A stretch of DNA of 64,000 bases. Origin: an uncultured Erysipelotrichaceae bacterium (GTDB lineage Bacteria > Bacillota_I > Bacilli_A > Erysipelotrichales > Erysipelotrichaceae). The stretch lies in NCBI GenBank assembly GCA_945877255.1, contig CAMCRE010000003.1, forward strand, positions 1 through 64,000, written 5' to 3'. How positions within the stretch are numbered: position 1 is the first letter of the stretch; each line of letters opens with the position of its first letter. This document shows positions 45,513 to 53,933 of this stretch, in pieces. A program made the position numbers and the translations under genes. The notes under the pieces were generated by a model, which saw only the letters and a program-made list of their open reading frames with translations, did no database searches and was not told where the DNA came from.

Positions 45513-46281
45513 CAATGTCTAATAACTTCATAAATTCTTTTGGTGCATAACCGATATATTTTTTAAAAACGATATTAAAATATTTGAAATCAATAAAGCC
45601 CGCTTTAAAACTTGCATCTTGTATACTTTCGCCTTTTTTAATCAAAACAATCACTTGTTGAATACGATAACGATTTAAATAATCATTAATTGTATGTCCA
45701 GTACTTTCTTTAAACCGCTTATTTAAGATTGATTCTGAATAGTGTAAATTTTCAACAAGTGTTTGCATCGTAATTTTTGAAGCATATTTTTGATGAATAA
45801 ATCCAATAACTTGTGTTGTGATAGAATCAAATCTTGTGGGGATACATTTCAATAAATTAATTTCTTGTGTATTTTTTTGAACTTGCAACATTTCTTGATA
45901 ATATGCTTTTTCTTTGACTTGTTGAATAGCTTTAACAACGGCGTTTTTTAATTCATTTTCATCAATTGGCTTTAAAATATATTCACATACACCATAATGA
46001 ATTGATTGTTTCATATAATCAACATCTGCATATCCTGTTGTTATAATTGCACTATAGACGTAATCACTCATACTTTGATCAATCATTTTTAAGCCATCCA
46101 TTTTTGGCATATTAATATCAGTAATCACAATATCTGGTTGGTACGTTTTAATTTTTTCTAATCCATCTATACCATCCACTGCACTTGCAACGATGATACA
46201 TTCTAATTCATGCCAGTCTAATGCATATTTTAATCCTTCTCGTAACACAAATTCATCTTCAACAATGAGTACTTTATACAT
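45508..46281 (-). CDS. YesN-type response regulator with AraC DNA-binding domain
   Basis: This 257-residue protein has a receiver domain with phospho-acceptor D55 (DIVITDINMPKMDG) and an acidic pocket (VEDE). The C-terminal AraC/XylS double helix-turn-helix runs SKITMQTLVENLHYSESILNKRFKESTGHTINDYLNRYRI to the end. It overlaps the histidine kinase gene by eight bases. Its target is probably the adjacent ABC importer, 108 bases downstream. Confidence 0.93.
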   Translation of the reverse strand: MYKVLIVEDEFVLREGLKYALDWHELECIIVASAVDGIDGLEKIKTYQPDIVITDINMPKMDGLKMIDQSMSDYVYSAIITTGYADVDYMKQSIHYGVCEYILKPIDENELKNAVVKAIQQVKEKAYYQEMLQVQKNTQEINLLKCIPTRFDSITTQVIGFIHQKYASKITMQTLVENLHYSESILNKRFKESTGHTINDYLNRYRIQQVIVLIKKGESIQDASFKAGFIDFKYFNIVFKKYIGYAPKEFMKLLDIG

Positions 46282-47854
46282 GTGAAATAAGCTCCTTCTT
46301 TGCTATTTTTATAATGAATTTATTTTTATTGTTGACGGCAACTTCAAACCTTGAAAGTTCACCATAAAATAATCGAATACGTCGACTTGTAATAAATAAT
46401 CCATGATGTTGTGTTTCATTAATCGTTTGCGACACAATTTGATTAATTTTAGTTAAAGTTGCGTCATCAAACGCATTTCCGTTATCACAAACTTCAATGA
46501 CATAGTAATCTGTTAATTCATATCCATGGATATGAATTTCAATACAACCTTTTTGCGGATACACATATTTTATACTGTTTTCAATAAGTGGTTGAAGCAA
46601 AAGTTTTGGAATAGGCAATCGCATCATTTTGTCACTAACGTTAATTGTATAATGAAATGTATCTTGAAATCTAATTTTATTAATTTTTAAAAATGATTTA
46701 ATATATGTGAAATCTTCTTCAAAATAACTGTGTGTAATATTTTCATCAATACTATATCTTAAAATTTCTACTAAATATTTAATTAATTTTATGGATTCAT
46801 TTGGATTAATTTTAATTAAATATTTTATCGTTTCCAATGTGTTGTATAAAAAATGTGGATTAAATTGTGCTTCTAATTGCTTGTGTTCACGAAAATTTTC
46901 TAATTTCACAAGTTCTTGATTTTTTAAGTTTAATTCATGAATACTATTCAATAATTCATTAAATTGTTCTGCTACGATTTGAAATTCATCTTCTGTATTC
47001 AGTTCTAAATAGTTTTTATTGTTTTCTTGAATACAATTAATTTCTTCTAATAACAAGTTCAATGATTGTGTATTTTTATTTAATAACCGATTGAAAAATT
47101 TCTTTACTAGTAATAAAATACTATACGAAAAACACAGAATACCAATCACACCTATTAAATACGTTAATAAATGACTATCTTTTTTCACAATCGTGTGAAT
47201 ATTCGTATATGCATCAATTTTATTAAATTTTAATGTGAAATGATTTTTATCTTCAAATGTTTGTTGCGAAATTCTAACTTTATCTAGTGGATAGTTCGTT
47301 AAAAAAACATTACCAAATTCATCACTTAACGTTGCATTGTGTTCATAAAGTTGTGGTAATAAATAACTTAAATCCACAAAAAACAACACATGATATATAT
47401 TGTTGTTGCGTGAAATTTCATCTTTGATAACTCTTAAATTTTTCGTTTGATGATAATAAGAAGCCATATCTTTTTCATTTAATAGCACTGAGTTAATAAA
47501 GTAATTTCTTCTTAAATCATCATCTTCAAACGTCTGTGAAATTAATTTTTTATTTTCATATACAACAACATCAACGTTATTAATCGACTTTCCATTTTTA
47601 TTATGTACAAAAAATTGAATTTCATTTGCGTCTAATTTTTCAATTTTATTTTGCGATAAAAATGTTTGGTAAAACCATGTTTCTTTTTTATAAATTTCAT
47701 TCCACATTTTGAATGTCGCATTATTTTTTTGATGATTTGTGTATAGTTGAAATAATACTAAAAATAAAATAAACGTTGTAATCATTAAAAACTGCATAAT
47801 GTAAAACGATTTATTCATACTTTGGATAAGTTTTTTTTGAAATTTCGTACGCAT
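46274..47854 (-). CDS. YesM/LytS-type membrane sensor histidine kinase
   Basis: About 526 residues from ATG 47852-47854, chosen for GGAGG at five bases; the longer frame is untranslated leader. Two membrane segments (about 17-40 and 230-255) bracket an extracellular sensor of roughly 190 residues. A HAMP-like linker leads to the His_kinase domain with phospho-His in QFNPHFLYNTLETIKYL, and the HATPase N box in LLLQPLIENSIKYV. An extended -10 box (TGGTATAAT on the minus strand) lies upstream. This kinase class commonly senses sugars or cell-envelope signals. Confidence 0.92.
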   Translation of the reverse strand: MRTKFQKKLIQSMNKSFYIMQFLMITTFILFLVLFQLYTNHQKNNATFKMWNEIYKKETWFYQTFLSQNKIEKLDANEIQFFVHNKNGKSINNVDVVVYENKKLISQTFEDDDLRRNYFINSVLLNEKDMASYYHQTKNLRVIKDEISRNNNIYHVLFFVDLSYLLPQLYEHNATLSDEFGNVFLTNYPLDKVRISQQTFEDKNHFTLKFNKIDAYTNIHTIVKKDSHLLTYLIGVIGILCFSYSILLLVKKFFNRLLNKNTQSLNLLLEEINCIQENNKNYLELNTEDEFQIVAEQFNELLNSIHELNLKNQELVKLENFREHKQLEAQFNPHFLYNTLETIKYLIKINPNESIKLIKYLVEILRYSIDENITHSYFEEDFTYIKSFLKINKIRFQDTFHYTINVSDKMMRLPIPKLLLQPLIENSIKYVYPQKGCIEIHIHGYELTDYYVIEVCDNGNAFDDATLTKINQIVSQTINETQHHGLFITSRRIRLFYGELSRFEVAVNNKNKFIIKIAKKELISHV

Positions 47855-47935
47855 ATTACCTCCAATATTGATGTTTGTGAAACGTGATAATAATACTATT
47901 ACATTATACCACAAAACAGCAACCTAATTACATTT

Positions 47936-47966
47936 AAAAAGGTATAACCACATGATTATACCTTTT
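47936..47966 (-). terminator. Terminator of the rsfS operon
   Basis: Arms AAAAGGTATAA/TTATACCTTTT enclose eight bases and are followed by TTTAAATG on the minus strand. It lies about 120 bases beyond rsfS; the stretch 47967-48089 holds no recognisable gene. Confidence 0.65.
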
Positions 47967-48089
47967 CATATTTTATTTTTTCTTTCTGCGTAATAGTTTT
48001 GTAATGCAACATTGCGATTCCTGCATGTCTAATCTTTACATAAATAACATTTCGGTAGTAAGTGAACACTAAATGTAACATGTAATGCT

Positions 48090-48428
48090 TTACTGATTTG
48101 TTTTATCGTCTCTTATTTTTTTAACATGATTCCAAAGTGTATCAACATCATAATAATTTCGCTCATCTTCTAAGAAAATATGCACAATTAAGTCATGAAT
48201 ATCAACTAATACCCAACGGCTATCATTTTCTTTTTCTAAACGAACATTTACACCAAAATCATTTTTTAAAGTTAAGTAAATATCATCTGCAATGGCATGC
48301 ACAGTTCTAATGTTGTCACAACTTGCAACAACCATCGTATCAATAAACGGATTATGTTCACGATAATCGTATACGACAATATCATAAGCTTTTTTGCTTT
48401 CAATAATCTCTAATACTTTTTCAATCAT
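48090..48428 (-). CDS. rsfS: Ribosomal silencing factor RsfS
   Basis: This 112-residue protein binds L14 and blocks 50S-30S joining in starvation. The pattern AYDIVVYDYREHNPFIDTMVVAS, the helix VHAIADDIYLTLKNDFGV and WVLVDIHDLIVHIFLEDERNYYDVDTLW are diagnostic. Its ATG lies inside the last codons of nadD-yqeK, and this cluster order is widely conserved. Confidence 0.95.
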   Translation of the reverse strand: MIEKVLEIIESKKAYDIVVYDYREHNPFIDTMVVASCDNIRTVHAIADDIYLTLKNDFGVNVRLEKENDSRWVLVDIHDLIVHIFLEDERNYYDVDTLWNHVKKIRDDKTNQ

Positions 48429-49413
48429 TTTTATACCTCTTTTCCCATAATTTATATGCTTTCTCTAAATCAATAAACGCCAATTCAGAAACTTCGTTAT
48501 CAACGTTTTGTCGTAATGGCTCAATAATATCTGCCAACTTAATCACTAAATTAAAACGATTATATTCTTCTAAAATCGTATGATTTTTTATTGCATTCAA
48601 AATACACGTATTATCAATACATAGTTTTTCTTTTAAATATATACTTGCAACATAACCATGCCATACTTTATATGAATATTTTAATTTCTCTGGAAAATGT
48701 TTTTCCATATATACTTGTAATTTATCTTTATCCCAACACTTACAAATATCATGCAATAATGCAGCAATTTCAATATTTTTAATTTCTTCACTATTAAAAT
48801 GGTGTGCAACAGCAATTTTGCGAGCAGTTTCCATTACTGACACACTATGATTATAACGATAGGTATCAACGTGCTGTTTTAATATTTGATTCAAGTATAA
48901 CTGATGATCTAAAATGTAATGCAACACTTTTTTATCTAAATAATGAAATTCACCATTTCTAATTGCACTACTACTTTCAAAATGATTTTTGAACGGCAAA
49001 CGAATAAGTGGATAATGTGATTCTGTACACACTTCATTTCTTTCCAAACAAACAAATTGAACTTTAGACAACAATTCATCAATTGATTTCCATAAATGGA
49101 GTTGTTTGACTTGATCATCACCAATCACAAAATAAATTTTTTGATATTGCGTTTGAAGTGCATTTATTAAATCAATCGTATACGCATAATCAGATACATA
49201 TAATTCCATTTTATCTTCTAATACAAGTGACAACATTTCGCATCTTTGTGAATACGGTGTTGTTGTTTCAGCTTTTAAAGGATTTTGTTTCGTCGGAACA
49301 AACAATACTTTATCAACATCTAAATGTTTTAAAACAGTTTGTGCCATTGCAATATGACCTAAATGCACTGGATCGAAACTTCCACCAATAACTGCAATCT
49401 TACTATAATTCAT
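48421..49413 (-). CDS. nadD: NadD nicotinate-nucleotide adenylyltransferase fused to YqeK
   Basis: About 330 residues from ATG 49411-49413; an in-frame start 33 bases upstream lies inside yhbY. The N-terminal 190 residues form NadD with GGSFDPVHLGH and an SSSAIR variant of the usual ISSTxIR box, making NaAD for NAD synthesis. From about 195 the chain is a YqeK HD-domain phosphohydrolase (HSVSVMETARKIA, LLHDICK, KNHT, KLADIIEP), a family that splits Ap4A. Separate in Bacillus, the two are one polypeptide here, as in some Mollicutes and Erysipelotrichia. The stop is TGA. Confidence 0.93.
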   Translation of the reverse strand: MNYSKIAVIGGSFDPVHLGHIAMAQTVLKHLDVDKVLFVPTKQNPLKAETTTPYSQRCEMLSLVLEDKMELYVSDYAYTIDLINALQTQYQKIYFVIGDDQVKQLHLWKSIDELLSKVQFVCLERNEVCTESHYPLIRLPFKNHFESSSAIRNGEFHYLDKKVLHYILDHQLYLNQILKQHVDTYRYNHSVSVMETARKIAVAHHFNSEEIKNIEIAALLHDICKCWDKDKLQVYMEKHFPEKLKYSYKVWHGYVASIYLKEKLCIDNTCILNAIKNHTILEEYNRFNLVIKLADIIEPLRQNVDNEVSELAFIDLEKAYKLWEKRYKND

Positions 49414-49684
49414 ATAAGTTTTTACTGCTTTTACGATACAGTACAATCATTTTTCCGATTGAATCAATTAATTCACAATTTAAACTTGTACATAACTGAT
49501 TAATAATTGTTGTTTTTTCTGTTGGAACAGTTTTTAATAAATGAATTTTAATTAATTCATGTGCTGTTAAAGCAGCATCTAATCCTTCTAATAAATTATC
49601 ACTTACACCATCTTTACCAATTTGAAAAATCGCTTTTAAATAATGTGCTTCTTTTTTTAAATATTTTTTATTTTCTTTTTTCAT
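49403..49684 (-). CDS. yhbY: YhbY-family RNA-binding protein
   Basis: This 93-residue CRM-domain protein associates with pre-50S ribosomes. The pattern LKKEAHYLKAIFQIGKDGVSDNLLEGLDAALTAHELIKIHLLKT, IGKMIVLYRKS is typical. It sits between yqeH and nadD in the conserved ribosome-assembly cluster and overlaps nadD by about ten bases. Confidence 0.92.
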   Translation of the reverse strand: MKKENKKYLKKEAHYLKAIFQIGKDGVSDNLLEGLDAALTAHELIKIHLLKTVPTEKTTIINQLCTSLNCELIDSIGKMIVLYRKSSKNLYEL

Positions 49685-50754
49685 TATAGCATTGCCTCCC
49701 TTAAACTCACTGCAACGTTTTGATGTGTCGCAACAATCACTTTTTCTACAGTACCACTAATACATATCCAGCCTAACCCATGTATTACAATGTCATATTT
49801 TTTATGTGGTTTTAATGTCCACTCTTGAACTTTCATCTCACTATAATTACGATTTAATGATGGCACCAACAATGTATTCAAATGCGTATTCCATAAATTA
49901 ACACTATTTTCAAACTTACTACGATGAATATTTAGTTCATTTTTAAAGTAAGTTACTGCACTCACTTTTTCACATTGAATTAAATCCAATTTAACTAATC
50001 CACCAATCGAAAGTGTTTGATTCCCTTTTAATTGAAATACTGTTGGATGAATAGCTTTATGCGGCACAATTTGTTTCAGGCGTGACTCATCAATATGCGT
50101 TAAAATTGTATCATCTTTTGATATTCCTGGTGTATCGTATATTAAATAATTATTGTATGGTATGGCAACTAAATCAATTGTAGTCCCAGGATATCTCGAA
50201 GTTGTTAAATGTGAATTGTTTAGTAATTGGTTTAATAAACTGGATTTCCCAGCATTTGCCATTCCGACTACACAAATATCTCTTCCAAAACGATAGTGGT
50301 TAATGACGTTATTTAAAATCGTAATCGATTCATTTTCATGATTGTTTTGATGTAAGCCACCTGTTACAACAATCGCATTTACACTAATATTATATGCACT
50401 TAATCGTTTTAATATGAAAGACGTTAATTTTTCATTACTAAGTGTTTCTGGCAATAAATCACGTTTTGTGCCTACGAAAATAATATCTTTACCTACTAAA
50501 TATTCGTTAAAGTTTTTTACCATATTTGCTTCAAAATCAAATAAATCAACAACCCATATAATTAAAGCATCTAAACGATTTATTTTATTAATGACTTCTT
50601 GGGCATCTATTCCTTGTTTTAAAGAAATCGTTAAATCATCGTAATGAATTATACGATAACATCTTTGACATAACGTCGCATCTTTTTTAGGTGAATAACC
50701 AATTTCATTTTTATTGTTATACTGTAGTTTAGCACCACAACCATGACACTGCAT
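49684..50754 (-). CDS. yqeH: Circularly permuted GTPase YqeH
   Basis: About 356 residues from ATG 50752-50754, with GGGAGG seven bases upstream. An N-terminal zinc finger (CHGCGAKLQ and CQRCYR, four Cys) precedes a GTPase whose motifs are in permuted order: G4-like GTKRD first, then G1 GMANAGKSSLL and G3 YDTPG. It is needed for 30S assembly. The gene follows yqeG after two bases. Confidence 0.95.
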   Translation of the reverse strand: MQCHGCGAKLQYNNKNEIGYSPKKDATLCQRCYRIIHYDDLTISLKQGIDAQEVINKINRLDALIIWVVDLFDFEANMVKNFNEYLVGKDIIFVGTKRDLLPETLSNEKLTSFILKRLSAYNISVNAIVVTGGLHQNNHENESITILNNVINHYRFGRDICVVGMANAGKSSLLNQLLNNSHLTTSRYPGTTIDLVAIPYNNYLIYDTPGISKDDTILTHIDESRLKQIVPHKAIHPTVFQLKGNQTLSIGGLVKLDLIQCEKVSAVTYFKNELNIHRSKFENSVNLWNTHLNTLLVPSLNRNYSEMKVQEWTLKPHKKYDIVIHGLGWICISGTVEKVIVATHQNVAVSLREAML

Positions 50755-50756
50755 AC

Positions 50757-51239
50757 TTATTCCTCCCAATATTTTTGTAGTAATTTTTCAATTTTGCGAT
50801 TAATTTTAGTACTAAACAAATCTTTTTCAAATAACGGTTTTGTTTTTACGGTATAAAAATGCATACGATTACCACCAATAACATCTGTCATAATTTGATC
50901 CCCTAAACAAATAATATTTTCATTTGGATATTTTTCTAATAATTTTTTATAACTTTTTTTTAATGGTTTTTTCGCAAAAGCAATATAAGGCAAATTAAAC
51001 ACTTCAGAAAAAGTTTTAACTCTTTCTTCATAGTTGTTTGACATAAATACCACTTTAATTTGTTTTTGCAGTAATGAATCAATATATTTTTTTGCTTCTA
51101 GTGATGGTAATTTTTCATCATGTGCAACTAATGTATTGTCGATATCACACACCAATAATGTAAATTTATTCGCAAGTAAAAACTCAGCTGTTAATTCAGA
51201 AAAATGATTCACAAATTTATTTGGTTTTAATAATTTCAT
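50757..51239 (-). CDS. yqeG: YqeG-family HAD phosphatase
   Basis: This 160-residue HAD-superfamily protein shows motif I as DIDNTLVAHD, motif II in VVFMSNN, Lys in FAKKPLK and motif III CLGDQIMTDVIGG. The family is encoded beside yqeH in many Bacillota; the substrate is uncertain, with phosphatidylglycerophosphate proposed for relatives. Its ATG follows on the stop of the hydrolase gene. Confidence 0.9.
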   Translation of the reverse strand: MKLLKPNKFVNHFSELTAEFLLANKFTLLVCDIDNTLVAHDEKLPSLEAKKYIDSLLQKQIKVVFMSNNYEERVKTFSEVFNLPYIAFAKKPLKKSYKKLLEKYPNENIICLGDQIMTDVIGGNRMHFYTVKTKPLFEKDLFSTKINRKIEKLLQKYWEE

Positions 51240-51850
51240 TATTTCAGCCTCAAAAACATATTCGTTTCAAATTCTTCTTTTAACAATGTCGCTTTACCAT
51301 GCCCTGGAAACACTAAATATGACGGATCTAATTTTTTTACTTTTTCAATTGATTGCTTCATTTGTGATGGCGAAGATAATAATAAGTCGGTTCTGCCAAC
51401 GCTTCCTTTAAAAATCATATCCCCCGCAAATAAATATTTTTTGTACAACAACATACATGATCCTGGTGAATGTCCTGGTGTGTCAATAATCTCTACTTCT
51501 AAATCAGAAATAATCTGCTTTCCTTCCGGCACAAATATCGGTTTAGCTTTAGAAGTAACTTTTAAATAATGACTCTCATTTTTTACAACATCATTCAACA
51601 TTTCATAATCGTCTGGGTGCATATAAACCGGACACTGATATTTTTCAACTAACGCATCTACAGCACCAATATGATCAAAATGACCATGTGTTAAAAATAT
51701 TGTATCCACTACACCCGATCTTTTTTCAATTTCATTTATAATTTTTTCAGGATTTGCACCCGGATCAATCACTAAAGCATTTTTTTCTGTTTTCCATAAA
51801 ATATAACAGTTAACGTTATAAACACCTACTACAATCGTTTGAATTTCCAT
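51239..51850 (-). CDS. Metallo-beta-lactamase-fold hydrolase (YqgX/glyoxalase II-like)
   Basis: This 203-residue protein carries the zinc motif THGHFDHIGAV, a further His in TPGHSPGSC, Asp in FAGDMIF and C-terminal FPGHGK. The shape matches the YqgX group of hydroxyacylglutathione-hydrolase-like proteins. The substrate is unknown. It is followed immediately by yqeG in the same message. Confidence 0.88.
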   Translation of the reverse strand: MEIQTIVVGVYNVNCYILWKTEKNALVIDPGANPEKIINEIEKRSGVVDTIFLTHGHFDHIGAVDALVEKYQCPVYMHPDDYEMLNDVVKNESHYLKVTSKAKPIFVPEGKQIISDLEVEIIDTPGHSPGSCMLLYKKYLFAGDMIFKGSVGRTDLLLSSPSQMKQSIEKVKKLDPSYLVFPGHGKATLLKEEFETNMFLRLK

Positions 51851-51868
51851 ATTATCCCCCTACAACAA

Positions 51869-51892
51869 AAAAAGCCTTACTAGGAAAGCTTT
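51869..51892 (-). terminator. Weak terminator or processing hairpin after rpmG
   Basis: On the minus strand AAAAGC pairs with GCTTTT around TTTCCTAGTAAG, followed by TTTTTTTG. It overlaps the rpmG stop and precedes the hydrolase gene by about 20 bases. Confidence 0.5.
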
Positions 51893-52041
51893 TATTTTTT
51901 TTCTCTATGCAACGTTTTTTTCTTTAAACGTGGACAGTATTTCATTGTCTCAAAACGTTCTGGATGTTTTCTTTTATTTTTTGTGTAAATGTAGTTTTCA
52001 TCTCCACACTCAGTACATTTTAAAATAATGTTATCTCTCAT
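51892..52041 (-). CDS. rpmG: Ribosomal protein bL33
   Basis: This 49-residue 50S protein starts at ATG 52039-52041. The sequence ([19 protein letters not shown], then [16 protein letters not shown]) is a bL33 of the type in which the second zinc Cys pair is incomplete: CTEC is present, but the later CP motif has only one Cys. It is too short for most gene calling by open-frame length. A paralogous zinc-free form is often expressed in zinc starvation, though this copy keeps one CxxC pair. Confidence 0.95.
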   Translation of the reverse strand: MRDNIILKCTECGDENYIYTKNKRKHPERFETMKYCPRLKKKTLHREKK

Positions 52042-52113
52042 GTATAAGCCCCCTAACTTTTCATCTTGATTATTATAACATATATTAAATTGTTTTGGTA
52101 TTGAAACGATTTT

Positions 52114-53925
52114 TTAACGTTTATACCTACTTATTTTTTCTTTTTTAAAAAAATGTTTGTTGTAAAAATGACTGTTTTTACTTAATTCGTTATCAAAATG
52201 TTTAATATTGGTTTTTTCAATTAATGTCTTTTCACCCGAAAACAAATCCGTACCTAAGCCTGCACGATGATTATCAAATTTTATACCAATACTCGATAAT
52301 ATAGTAGGATAAAAATCAACTGGTGAATATTGTCTGTTTTTGGTATGTTGCGAAGTCACTGCTGAATTTAAAAATAAATTAAACACAGTACGCTTATATT
52401 TTGGATCAAATTTCTTGAAAAAATCTACATCCATACTGAGATGATCTCCCGTAATCACAATTGTCGTATTTTCATAAAATGGTTGTGATTGTATCCATCG
52501 CACAAATTCGACAACGTTTTTTGAAGCATGTGCAATCACGTTTGCATATTGAGATTGATAAAGTCTTGGTGTTTTTTCATCCATATAGCCATGTGGAAAA
52601 TGTGTATCCGCATTTTCCATCACAAAATGAAATGGTTTATTTTCACTTGCAAGTCGCAAAATTTCATCTTTTGCGAATGCGTAAAGTTTTTCATCTTCAA
52701 ATCCCCACCATACATTATAATCTTTTGGAATTAAACCTACATTTCTTGCATGTTTAACATCAAATATATTAAATTTTCCATGTGATTTAAAATAGACGTC
52801 AACACCACCAAATGTTGCATCAGCACCAAACATAACAGTTTGATTATAACCGTTGTCGTGTAATAAATCACCTAAGTTATATATACCTGGTAAAAAATAC
52901 CCTGATTTTCCATAATCATTACCATTCATCGCAACTTTTAAAGGAATCCCGCTCATCATATTAACCATTGCAGCAACCGACCAACCCGATCCATATGTTT
53001 GATGTGGTCCACCAAATTGATTGTTATGAGAAAATGAAATACCTTCTTGACTCAACTGTTGTAATTCAGGCATTAGATTATGTTTACCATATCCACCGAT
53101 CGATTGATCAAAATAAGAATTTTCAACAGATTCTAAATAAATATGAATTAAATTACGTTTTTGAGAAGGAAAAGTTGGATTAACTTTTCGAATATCAACG
53201 TAGTTATTTTCAATAAAGTTAGACGATACAACATATAATTTTCCTATTTGGTCTAATCGTAATAACTTAATCGTTACGCCAACACTACTTACAACTAATA
53301 ATGTCGAAAGTAACACTATTTTTTTAGTTGTTAGTAGTGGCGTAACTGTATAGCGTTTTGTAACGTAACTTTTATTAGTAGTTAAAAATAAAATGATAAT
53401 TAAAATCACACTGAGAAACGGAAATATAACACAGAAAACCATATCTAACATCATTGTATCAGCCGTCCCAACAATTGGTGATTGCAAGTTAAAAATAAAC
53501 TGCTCAGGTGAAAGATTACCGTAAAATATTTTAAACCAGATTGCTCCACTTGTTAAAAAGACGCTCACCAACAAACAAAATACTACAATTATTCTAGTTA
53601 CTAATGATTGTTTGCGGCGAGGAATAGCATGTAATTTTTTACCAATCAAACATTCTATTCCTGCCCACAATATTATTCCAATAACCGCAAAAACAATATA
53701 TTCCCATAAAATATGAATCGGAAAAATTTGTGTTGCTTTTGTCATATTGAAAATTGGAATAAGACGCATTGCAATGATCGTGATTAAAAAATTTAATAAC
53801 GCCACTATAATTGTTTTAATCGAAAATGATTTAACTTTATACTTAAATACTTTATAAATAATATTCGTTAATACGCAAAATACTACAATATGCGATAAAA
53901 TACCTAAAATATCAATTAAAACCAT
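52114..53925 (-). CDS. LtaS/MdoB-like phosphoglycerol transferase (sulfatase fold)
   Basis: This 603-residue membrane protein has about five N-terminal membrane segments (1-215) and an extracellular sulfatase-fold domain. Metal and catalytic residues are visible as Glu in HIYLESVENS, the QTYGSGWS segment containing the expected nucleophile Thr/Ser, MENADTHFPHGY and ITGDHLSMD. The family transfers glycerol phosphate from phosphatidylglycerol to teichoic acid or glycans. It follows glgP by eight bases in an operon otherwise devoted to glycogen. Confidence 0.88.
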   Translation of the reverse strand: MVLIDILGILSHIVVFCVLTNIIYKVFKYKVKSFSIKTIIVALLNFLITIIAMRLIPIFNMTKATQIFPIHILWEYIVFAVIGIILWAGIECLIGKKLHAIPRRKQSLVTRIIVVFCLLVSVFLTSGAIWFKIFYGNLSPEQFIFNLQSPIVGTADTMMLDMVFCVIFPFLSVILIIILFLTTNKSYVTKRYTVTPLLTTKKIVLLSTLLVVSSVGVTIKLLRLDQIGKLYVVSSNFIENNYVDIRKVNPTFPSQKRNLIHIYLESVENSYFDQSIGGYGKHNLMPELQQLSQEGISFSHNNQFGGPHQTYGSGWSVAAMVNMMSGIPLKVAMNGNDYGKSGYFLPGIYNLGDLLHDNGYNQTVMFGADATFGGVDVYFKSHGKFNIFDVKHARNVGLIPKDYNVWWGFEDEKLYAFAKDEILRLASENKPFHFVMENADTHFPHGYMDEKTPRLYQSQYANVIAHASKNVVEFVRWIQSQPFYENTTIVITGDHLSMDVDFFKKFDPKYKRTVFNLFLNSAVTSQHTKNRQYSPVDFYPTILSSIGIKFDNHRAGLGTDLFSGEKTLIEKTNIKHFDNELSKNSHFYNKHFFKKEKISRYKR

Positions 53926-53933
53926 GTTTTAAA

